A stretch of 17,444 nt of DNA, taken from NCBI RefSeq assembly GCF_000330505.1, contig NW_004443767.1, positions 137,867 to 155,310 on the forward strand. Direction: 5' to 3'. The notes beneath the pieces are model-generated. The model saw only the letters and a program-made list of their open reading frames with translations. It was not told where the DNA came from and ran no database searches. Source of the DNA: Entamoeba invadens IP1. Taxonomy: Eukaryota > Evosea > Mastigamoebida > Endamoebidae. Shown here one piece after another: positions 8,706 through 16,700 of this stretch (position 1 is the stretch's first letter; every line of letters begins with the position of its first letter). A program made the translations under genes and the position numbers.

Positions 8706-9755
8706 TTACATCGTTTTAATTTTCTTTCCAGTTATTTCAACACTAATTTCGTTCAACATACATTTAAGGTTCTCCATCCCGAAGATGACGCCATCTTCCA
8801 TCTTACACTCTTCTTTATCCAAACACCACGTATGTGCGAAGTCGATGAACCTCAAGTCGAATTTCTTTTCCTCGTCCTTCGCGTCTGCGTCATAGACGAA
8901 CAAAGTTGACGCTCCGAAGATTCTGAACTTGTCCATTCTCATGAGTTCAATGATTTTGTCCAACCGACTCACAAAGTACGGTAACGCAGCAACTCGATAT
9001 TTCACTCCATCAAACAAAAAGAGTTTAATATACCTTTTCAACGCGTCTCGTGTTGTTATTTCGTTCAAAGACAAGTGTCGATTATAGCTAAGGGTTTGGT
9101 CTCCGACAACTCTTTTACATCCGCAGAATCGGACTCCCAGTAAATTAGTCGTCGACGTCTCATCTGTTTTTAACCGCTTTTGGAGTTTATATGAAGGAAT
9201 CTCGGGGTGCCAACTATGAATACCGACCTTTAAATCTAACACAAAGGGGCGCTTATAGTTAAAAGTCACATTCTTCATCCGGATATATTCCTGCATGCCA
9301 TGTCCCAAGTCATGATTCTCAAAGCCATAGAACTCGGGGGTGATTTTCGAAGACACCCATTCGTTGTAGTTGTGCAAACGTTTATAGAACGAGTGTTCCT
9401 ATACATTAATAATTAATTATTAATAAGATTTAATAAATGTATTTAAAAACTATTTATAATAGAATATTTACTATATTTTTATAGTTCTTGGTGTTTTTTA
9501 AAAAAAGTGTTCTTTGTACCTTTTATCGTTCACTTTAATAGGAAAGTGATGAAGAATTTGACTTGTTCGAACAGAGGAACAAAGATCAATTAGATTATAA
9601 CAAACGCGTGAAGCAAATGTGGCTTTGAGTAAACAATCGCCACTTGGGATGAGTAAGTGAGCATCGTTACGTCCACCGGCTTGAAGAAATTCTTTGTGAT
9701 TGGGAGAAACGGTTTTGTTGGTATTTGACTTTTCCTTTCGGTCTACTTTATCCAT
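8706..9755 (-). CDS. Inositol polyphosphate kinase (IPK family: IP6K/IPMK/IP3K), spliced
   Basis: Exon 1 (9755-9606, 50 codons) and exon 2 (9398-8706) give a 280-residue protein after removal of a 207-nt intron. The join is between codons (CGC|GAA) and restores the family N-lobe: QAGG (25-28), then GDCLLK (39-44) with the ATP-site lysine, then EHSFY (51-55). The family signature PxxxDxKxG is PFVLDLKVG at 101-109. LGVRFCG follows, then GASTLFVYD (about 212-220, the SSLL region), and LRFIDFAHT (232-240) with the metal-binding Asp at 236. These kinases phosphorylate inositol phosphates with ATP in cytosol or nucleus. At 280 residues it is close to the compact Entamoeba IP6K-type enzymes. Substrate preference cannot be read by eye. 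Exon 2 alone has no ATG before its domain; an in-frame TAG just upstream of 9755 fixes the start. Confidence 0.85.
9399..9605 (-). other. Spliceosomal intron in the inositol kinase gene (207 nt)
   Basis: The donor is GTTTGTT at 9605 and the 3' end is ATTAATGTATAG, ending at 9399. The exon 1 frame reads on without a stop to 9498, so that extension would be an unspliced artefact unrelated to the family. The length is long for Entamoeba. A second internal donor or a mini-exon is possible, but the residue spacing K44 to E51 already fits the family. Confidence 0.75.
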
Positions 9756-10835
9756 CTGTTGTTTCTAGTCTCAAATTTTTTCTTTTTATATTGATTTTTA
9801 GATGACGTAGGCATGAGTCGATGCAGTTTTCTATTTCTATTTTGATACCCGTTCTGTTTTTTTTTTGAGGTTGTTCCGGTTTTTGGGTCTCCCTTTTCAA
9901 GATGTGGATTCTTTATATCTCAAAATTGAAAATATCTTAGGGATAATTGATGGATTGTAAGGATAATTTTGAATAAATTTTAAAAACAGAGATGTTCAAC
10001 AATTTATTGTCATTTTTTTATTCATATCTTTGGTGATTCATAAAGTTTGTAGTTTTTGTTGAAAAATTCATTGGATATTACAAATAGAGGTTAACTTTAT
10101 TTTTAACAAATCCAGGTATTTATAATATTCTGTTAAAAAATAAAAGAGGGTTTCAAACCCTTCTCTATTAATAAACATCCACTTTTAATAACAAGAAAAA
10201 TATTAGGGATTTTTTTCTTATGATAGATGTTTATAAGAGCAAAGTGAATGAAACAAGAATGATTCGACGCCATAACTTTCTTACGATTTAATTCTTTTAC
10301 TGTTTTCCCGAAAAATAGATTTAAACGATTGTAATATATTATGAGTTTAAGATTTGTGTAGTTTGGGAACAATAAAAAAAGCGAAAACACAAAGTTCCTA
10401 ATACTTTGGGCAATTAGGAATTTTGAGCTTATGTAGGCCCAAATGGTATTGGATATTTTTATTTTGTATTTTTTTGAAAACATGTCCACTAGCATTTAAG
10501 GCTATAAAATACCAATAGTATTTATCTTATAATGTTATGATTACCAAAAACAATAGTGTGCTTATATAAACTCTTACTAATGAGGAATTACCTTTGCGAC
10601 ATAAGTATAGATTTGTTCGAAGTTACTACAAACAAATCTATTATTGTTATTAAAATGGATTTGATTATAACGAAATATAGTTAAATAATAGTATATAATT
10701 AGAGTAATAAAATAAAAATTTAATTAATGAAAACTAATAAATTGTTATTTATGAAACCAACTATTTTTAATAAATATATTTAACTAGAATGAAACAAAAA
10801 CTAGCAAACTAAAAAAACTTAAAAATATAAGACGA
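9756..10835. other. 1.1-kb divergent intergenic region, no supported gene
   Basis: This separates the inositol kinase (-) and the 7TM gene (+), so it should hold both promoters. Near the kinase start the minus strand is A-rich with no clear TATA box; near the 7TM start AACTTAAAAATATAAG (10817-10832) is A-rich and TATA-like. A minus-strand frame of 120 codons at 10133-10495 is Ile/Phe/Lys/Asn-rich and overlaps plus-strand stretches that also read like short peptides. I do not consider it supported, though a decayed gene in 10143-10495 cannot be excluded. Small palindromes are present (AGGGTTTCAAACCCT at 10147-10161, and the hairpin at 10607-10641). Confidence 0.5.
10607..10641. repeat. Inverted repeat with 11-bp arms, 13-nt loop
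   Basis: ATAGATTTGTT at 10607-10617 is the exact reverse complement of AACAAATCTAT at 10631-10641. The loop (10618-10630) begins CGAAGTT. It lies about 200 bases upstream of the 7TM start codon. The GTTCGAA across the left arm and loop recalls a tRNA B box, but no acceptor stem, A box or cloverleaf is found. Confidence 0.6.
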
Positions 10836-12108
10836 ATGATAATATTTTTCGTTATGTTTTTGTTTATAGTTGTTCAAGGAGACAAATTTTCGTTCTCAGC
10901 ACAAAAAACAAAACGTACATTTGTTCAACTTAATAAGTATGTATTTGGTGGCGATGGTGATGTTGTAGTATCTATAACAAAAGTTTGTTCAAAACGAATA
11001 ATTAAATCTTGAAAATGTTAAAAACCAGAAAGACACAACGAGAAACTCAAAAACGAAATACACAGGTATGTATCTCTCTCCAAAATTACTTTCATATTTT
11101 CAAATTTGTAATTTAAATCAATCGGATCATCTAATAAATACTCAATATCATTACTTTCCATTACAAACATCGACAAAAACACAACAAATAAAAGCCGGAA
11201 TTTTTTACCTTTTTTATATTTCTTGTCATATGGAAGAGTTTCATAATTTTGAAGTTCAAATAACTGAATCGTACAAAATTCACAACAACACTCACTATCT
11301 TTCTTATGACGTTTTTAAAGTACTTGACATTATCACTGATATACAATTTCTATTTTTTGGAATTATTTTTCTTGCTATTTTTCTTTTTGTTAAACATTTT
11401 AAAACGCTCAATTCGTCAAACACTTTAGTTCTTGCGTTCTTCTTATTTGAAGTCTTTTCGTTTTCTTTTCAGTCTTTTGTATTACGAAAAGTTGATACGT
11501 TTGGGGAGACACAATGGAAGGTGTTTTTGTACATAACGAAAATTATTGAAACACTCTTCTTTTACATCACAACAATTTTGGTCGGCAGTGGCTGGAACAA
11601 AACTATTCCCTTTGACTTCACCCAACGAAAGATTTTACTTTTCTTTATTAATATTCAAATCATTTCAAACACTATTTCAATCATTGCCAACGAAAACGAA
11701 ATGTATCGAAACCAATTGATTACCATTTTAAGGGCAATTGATCTTTTCTGTTCTTGTGCGGTGTTATTTCCGCTTCTCAAAAATATCAGAGTTCTCCAAC
11801 ATAGTTCTCAAAACGACACAAAAACTACAAAAATGTATACCACATTTGTCTTGTGTTATTTAGTTTTGTTAATTATCTCAAACTTAAAGAATCTTTTAAG
11901 CTTTCTTATTGATAAAACCAATTCACTCAAACTCATTATTTGCTGCCGAACTGTAGATTTCCTCCTGTTCCCATTGTATTCCATATATATGCTTCTTCTA
12001 TTTAGACCAACGCCAAAACTAAAATTTTTACAAAACTCTCCAAATGGTCTTAGTGTATATTCCAAAGATGAAGTTTATGAAGAAGACCCTCAAATCGTTG
12101 TGAATTGA
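10836..12108 (+). CDS. Seven-transmembrane protein of the GPR180/TMEM145 (GOST-like) type, spliced
   Basis: Exon 1 (10836-10982) and exon 2 (11029-12108) join between codons, removing 46 nt, to give 408 residues. Exon 1 encodes a signal peptide (MIIFFVMFLFIVVQG, 1-15) and the start of a lumenal domain (KFSFSAQKTK...NKYVFGGDGDVVVSI) resembling the first strands of the ITR/GPR180/TMEM145 ectodomain. The ectodomain ends AGIFYLFYISC and NTHYLSYDVF just before the first helix, as in that family. Seven hydrophobic segments follow near 146-170, 179-200, 214-236, 249-269, 280-300, 319-343 and 350-374, with GSGW after the third, a family hallmark. The acidic cytosolic tail is about 30 residues. Relatives act in the Golgi or endosomes or at the surface; ligands are mostly unknown. 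Without exon 1 the frame would begin at ATG 11068 and lack a signal peptide. A different 5' exon remains possible. Confidence 0.72.
10983..11028 (+). other. Short spliceosomal intron in the 7TM gene (46 nt)
   Basis: The donor GTTTGTT starts at 10983 and the acceptor AACCAG ends at 11028. Exon 1 read through would stop at TGA 11010-11012. A second AG (ACACAG ending at 11065) is in the wrong phase: with that acceptor the frame stops after 16 codons. Only the 11028 acceptor keeps the frame through the seven helices. Confidence 0.68.
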
Positions 12109-12150
12109 TTTTAAATTTGATTGACTTTTTACAATTTTTATTATTTCTCT

Positions 12151-12198
12151 TTATAACGGACGTTTTTTGGTATATATATAAATAAAAGACCGTTATAA
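12151..12198. repeat. 9-bp inverted repeat flanking a TATA element
   Basis: TTATAACGG at 12151-12159 and CCGTTATAA at 12190-12198 are exact reverse complements, separated by 30 bases that include the TATATATATAAATA run of the next gene. Homology does not extend outside the arms. It could be a dyad protein-binding site or a transcript hairpin marking the end of the 7TM gene. Confidence 0.6.
12171..12184 (+). promoter_or_regulatory. TATA-like element of the zinc-ribbon gene
   Basis: TATATATATAAATA lies 65-78 bases before the start codon at 12249. GAACTT at 12224-12229 lies between them and matches the GAAC element expected in Entamoeba core promoters. This is inference from motif and position. 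Confidence 0.4.
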
Positions 12199-12248
12199 AT
12201 ACGACTATTTCTCGAAAAACGAAGAACTTTAAAAATGTATTTGAAAGG

Positions 12249-12632
12249 ATGTATCAGTGCAAAAAGTGTAAAACAGAGATATTTTTAAATGAACATACCA
12301 TCTCACAGAATCCATTAAGTTTTTCCGATTGTGTTAATACAAATATAAAAGAGGGACATCGTGCGGCATTACCAGTCCTTGAGATACAATGTAAGATGTG
12401 TCACAGTGTTGTGGGTATTGTCCACACAAACCCTATGCTATTTTGTGCAGACGAAGATGCTGTTGTACTCCCAACAGCACTTCCAACTAATAATTTTGAA
12501 GTAAAAGATGTGAAAGAAGAACCAATGGAATGTGGCTCAAAGTCACAACACACCTCAAATGTCGTGACTGCAGTCCTTTATTTCGGAAGTATTTTCGTTC
12601 CAGTCGTCACTGCTCTTCTCGCTGCAAATTGA
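12249..12632 (+). CDS. Small tail-anchored zinc-ribbon protein (Yippee/Mis18/cereblon-like fold suspected)
   Basis: This 127-residue protein opens with YQCKKCKTEIF (Cys4, Cys7) and has a second knuckle LEIQCKMCHSVVGIVH (Cys48, Cys51). The two CxxC pairs are about 40 residues apart, and the second is followed by a VGIVHT strand. That resembles the zinc-bridged beta-sandwich of Yippee, Mis18 and the cereblon CULT domain, where the second knuckle typically reads C..C...LG..Y. After an acidic linker (about 82-103), a single hydrophobic segment, VVTAVLYFGSIFVPVVTALLA (105-125), ends two residues before the stop. This is the form of a C-tail anchor, so the zinc domain would face the cytosol on ER, mitosome or another membrane. 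The nearby upstream ATG at 12235 is out of frame, leaving 12249 as start. The exact family is uncertain. Confidence 0.7.
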   Translation: MYQCKKCKTEIFLNEHTISQNPLSFSDCVNTNIKEGHRAALPVLEIQCKMCHSVVGIVHTNPMLFCADEDAVVLPTALPTNNFEVKDVKEEPMECGSKSQHTSNVVTAVLYFGSIFVPVVTALLAAN

Positions 12633-12659
12633 TTGTTTTTGTCTTGTTCTCAAATATTC

Positions 12660-12726
12660 GACTTTTTCAACTTTTTTGTCAAAAATTGATTTTTTCAATT
12701 TTTTATTTCGATTTTTTCAATTTTTG
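12660..12726. repeat. Three imperfect copies of GAYTTTTTCAAYTTTTT
   Basis: Copies start at 12660, 12688 and 12710; the last two are identical over 16 bases. They follow the zinc-ribbon gene within 30 bases of its stop and are T-rich on the coding strand, so they probably form part of its 3' UTR or transcript end. The rest of the gap up to SBDS holds only AT-rich sequence and the SBDS promoter. Confidence 0.5.
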
Positions 12727-12814
12727 TTGAACAAAAATAAAAACCATTTTTATAGAATTGAAATATTATATAAATTCTAGTAAATTAAATAGTAAAATGA
12801 TCTATAAAATAAAC

Positions 12815-12823
12815 TATATAAAG
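12815..12823 (+). promoter_or_regulatory. TATA-like box of SBDS
   Basis: TATATAAAG lies 36-44 bases before the SBDS start codon, close to the spacing expected for Entamoeba, where 5' UTRs are very short. AACTTCAAAAGC just before the ATG could be the initiator region. Confidence 0.45.
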
Positions 12824-12858
12824 CCTATATAAGTCAAGCCTCAAAACTTCAAAAGCAG

Positions 12859-13596
12859 ATGTCGAAAGGCAATTACCAAGTTGTACGGTTTAAACACGAG
12901 AAGTTAGTTTTTGAAGCCTTATTTAAGCCTGGCTGTGCTTTAAAAGTCCGAGAAGGAAAGTTGAGTCTTTCTAATGCGACATTTTCGGATGAGATCTATA
13001 TGGCGCCCCACCAGAAGGGAACCCTATCGAAACCTACGGACCTTGCAAAGGCCTTTCCGGGCTTAAAGGGAACGGAAGCGATACTTCAGTTCATGGCGGA
13101 GAAAGGTGAAATCCAATTTACAACAGAAGAACGCAAACAACAGACTGAAGAGAAGAAGAAGCGACTTATTGAGTACGTCCACATGTACTACGTTGACCCA
13201 ACAACAGACAAACCCCATCCCGTTGTACGTATTAATAACGCGTTTGAAGCTATGCACCTTGCAATTGACCCGGACGCGCCAATGGAAAAGGAGATCAAAG
13301 AAATTGAAAAGAAGATCAATGCGGTCTTACCCGTGAAGAGAGTTGAGATGGAAATAGTGGTTACCATCCCAGAAAATTATTGTAAAGTGGCCGACCCAGT
13401 CTTAAAAAAGTATGGGAAAGTGGCCGGAATGAATGAGGGCGGAAGTGATCGTGTCTATCGAGTCACAATCGTCCCTGGTGACTTCGACACAATCAACAAG
13501 GAACTCGCTAAAGTGACTCGATCAAATTACCAAATCGACACCCCAGACGGTCACAAAGTCCAGAAGGATAGCAAGAAGAGTGGGAAGAAGAAATAG
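12859..13596 (+). CDS. SBDS: SBDS / Sdo1 ribosome maturation protein
   Basis: This 245-residue protein covers the three SBDS domains: the N-terminal FYSH domain (about 1-95, with QKGTLSKPTDLAKAF matching the usual VSKGxxAxxxDLxxAF), a helical middle domain (about 96-165, with DKPHPVVRINNAFEAMHLAID matching the family's P..V..I..AM segment), and a ferredoxin-like C-terminal domain (about 168-235). With the GTPase EFL1 it releases eIF6 from the late 60S subunit in the cytoplasm, making it competent to join 40S. Length is close to the human protein (250). Oddities are a shortened N-terminus, a diverged first domain (FKPGCALKVREGKLSL where the KNKV..WR..E region normally lies) and a lysine-rich tail (KDSKKSGKKK) that could bind rRNA. 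The codon use is less AT-rich than its flanks, as in a well-expressed gene. The neighbour downstream is convergent. Confidence 0.93.
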   Translation: MSKGNYQVVRFKHEKLVFEALFKPGCALKVREGKLSLSNATFSDEIYMAPHQKGTLSKPTDLAKAFPGLKGTEAILQFMAEKGEIQFTTEERKQQTEEKKKRLIEYVHMYYVDPTTDKPHPVVRINNAFEAMHLAIDPDAPMEKEIKEIEKKINAVLPVKRVEMEIVVTIPENYCKVADPVLKKYGKVAGMNEGGSDRVYRVTIVPGDFDTINKELAKVTRSNYQIDTPDGHKVQKDSKKSGKKK

Positions 13597-13735
13597 ATGG
13601 TAAATGAATGGCTCTTTTGAATATGAAAGACAAATTCTAGTTTAAAGTTTAAATTTACTATAAATATAGTATCATATTTGATTCTAAATAATAATTATAA
13701 ACAATTAGTTAAGTGTATATCAATGTATTTATCTA

Positions 13736-16700
13736 TTATAGTTTCTCTAACTTTTCAACAACATCCTCGATGGGCGGTCGGTCTGCAGGTTGTTGTTTCC
13801 AACACTCTGTGATAATCTCAAATTGGTTATCAGTGACAAAATCTGGCTTTTGTCGTCGTTTTCCAGAGGCCACAAAATTGACTATATTCCACGAGTATTT
13901 GAATTCATTTTTTGGGTACGCAACACCCCAAATAAAGCATTCATACATTGTGATGGCAAAAGAATAGATATCTGCAGGTCTTTTGTACTTCATTGAGTTG
14001 AGTGTTTCAGGCGCCATATATTTTGGTGTTCCAATCCCTTTAGTGAAAGTCATGTTAGTCAATAATAAATTGACGTTTCGACTTGAACCAAAATCAGTCA
14101 ATTTAGCATTTGCTTTTACGTTCAAATCAAATGAAAAGATTAGAATGTTGTCTGGTTTGATGTCTCTGTGTAAGATCCCATTTTCATGTAAATAGAATAT
14201 GGCTTTAGATGCGTCTAACATGTATTTAATACGTAAGTTCATCTCAATTTCTTCACTCTTTTTGTGATTCATTAAGTCTTGTAAACTTCCAAAGTCTGCA
14301 AATTCAGTGACAAGACATATTCTCTTTGGCACAAATACTGCACCATAGAAATGGACGATATAATCACTTCTGAACTTTTCTAGCATATTCACTTCTTTTT
14401 CAAATTCTTCAATTTGTTGTTTTGTACATCCTTCATTCTTCATTTTTTTAATAGCAACAATATTCTTTCTATAAGTCCCTTTGTAGACAACTCCAAATGA
14501 TCCTTCGCCAATTTTCTTTTCTTCTGCAACTTCTTCATAATCAAGTCGTGATGAAATGACTGTTTGAAATCGTATTGGAATTTCATTCATCTCAGGAGTA
14601 CCTTTTTTCATGTTAACGGATACTAAAACCAATTTGTCTGTTACAGTACATGTACAAAGTGGAGTCACAAAAATTTCAAATTCAGCTGCTTTACCAGATG
14701 GAATTACAAATAACTCAGGTGTGGTTCGAATGGTGTATTTGTCACTCTTCTCTTTGAAACTGAATTGTACTTTAATGGCAGTTTTATCACCATTTCCAAT
14801 ACATATCAATTCGCGACTTTCTTCTGTGACTGGAATCTCAATTTTGTCGTCTCCTAAAAGTTCAATTTGGTGCTTATTTACCATAACACGAGAAGTGCCG
14901 AGTTTCATAAAACTGATGTTTGATTTGTCCATATCAAAGATAGCTGTTTTCTTGCGCTGTTCTTCAAGTTTCATATATTGCATAATATACTTCACAGAGA
15001 AACAAATGATGAGAGTAATTATAATCACTACTATAATGACAAAAAGTACCCATATTAATATAAACCACCAAACTGCATGTGTATCACAATGATCTCCATC
15101 TTCACTTGGAATGTACCAAAAAGAACATTTGGAGCATTTGGAATTATGTTCTTTTTTACAATGTTCAATTGTTGAAAATAAAACACAAGACTGTCCTGAT
15201 AAAATGTAACTGGATACACATGAAGTGCATTGACCACTGTGTGTATTACAATTTACACAAAAAGGTGTTATTGAGTCACAGGAAGTACAAAATTGTTTGT
15301 CAACGAAAAAGCCATCATTACACCTGTCACACCCATATTGCAATACCTTCTTACAATTGGCATTTTCTGAATAAGGAATACACTTTGTCGAATTAGTTAA
15401 CAAGAAATACTCTGATGCACATTTTAAACACGTTGAATGGGTGTTACAAAATTCACAATTGGAAATACATGGTTTACAAATGACATTATCTCTATAATAC
15501 CCATCCATACATACGGCACAGCCACTTGAAGATGTTCCTGGAATTGCATTTTTACAGTTTTTAGTTATTTCTTTTGAATCAAGACATATACTTGTGTTTT
15601 CTTTAAAAGCATACCCACCTTTACACAATTTACAAACCAAAGTCGAATCATTTTGTGTAGCAGATGCGTCATCCAATTTAAAAGAGAGTGTACTCGATAC
15701 ACTTTCTAAAGAACAAACACTACAATTATTGCCACAACTCATACACGTCTTTTGGCTGTTTAAATAAAACCCATTTGGACAACTTAAACAGAAGTTGTTT
15801 GTTGTACTAATAATTTCACAATTCTTATTGATAGTAGAGTGACACTCGCCGTCGTACAAATAACTATTTTCTGAACATTCTACACATTTATTAAATTCAC
15901 ATTTTGTACAATTCACACTTTTATCACATAACACACATTTAGCACCATTAAAATATTGTGTGTTCAATTGAGTTTGACATCTGACACACATACCATTTTC
16001 AATAATCTCACACCCACTGTTTAATGTACAATAACCATTTGAATCTAAAACACCTTTTGTGCATTTTGAACATCTTTTTGAATTACATGTTTCACAATTT
16101 TCACCATACGTTTCTGAACATTTAGTACACTTTGTTTCTTTATTTTGAATTATATTCACGTAATACCCCTTTTCACATGTTACGAAATCTTGTGAATATA
16201 AAGTGCCTTCTTTGTATGGTATACATTTCCCGTTTTCTAAATAATATTTGGTGTTACATATAACACACCTCATGCCAGTTTCAACACATACATCACAATT
16301 ATTATCGATACACTTTTCACAACTCGTTACAGTAGAGTAATATCCACTATGACATAATATTGTATAATTCAATGAGAATAGTTTAGTGTTAGTGTTGTCA
16401 TACGTTTCACATTCCCTATTTTTCAAATAATAACCATTTTCACATTCAATACATGTAAATGAATTTTGTAAGGTATTTGACACGCACCGATTACAATTGG
16501 AACCACAACTGTTACAAGAATATATCGAATTGCCATATCCATTTTCACAATCTTCGCACCCAAAATTTTTGTTCGATTTTTTACAATTTGAAACAGAAGA
16601 CAAATCATAACATGTATTTCCAAATAATTTCCCGGTTTTGCATTGAATGCACTTTTTATTTTTGTTAAAATAAAACGCGTCACACATTCCATTGTTTTCA

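Noticed and set aside
9498..9605. Extension of inositol kinase exon 1 beyond the GTTTGTT donor
   Set aside because: The extra residues do not match the kinase family and the frame ends without joining the domain, while splicing at 9605 restores the expected motif spacing.
10133..10495. Minus-strand open frame of 120 codons in the gap before the 7TM gene
   Set aside because: The composition is dominated by Ile, Phe, Lys, Asn and Leu from AT-rich DNA, with no motif and no promoter-like boxes. Competing coding-like stretches on the plus strand make it more likely chance or decay.
10983..11065. Alternative longer intron in the 7TM gene using the ACACAG acceptor at 11065
   Set aside because: It puts exon 2 in a frame that stops after 16 codons, before any transmembrane helix.
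14610..15092. Plus-strand 160-codon frame opposite the transmembrane kinase
   Set aside because: Antisense to the juxtamembrane and membrane-helix coding sequence; its hydrophobic pattern is just the mirror of the sense strand.
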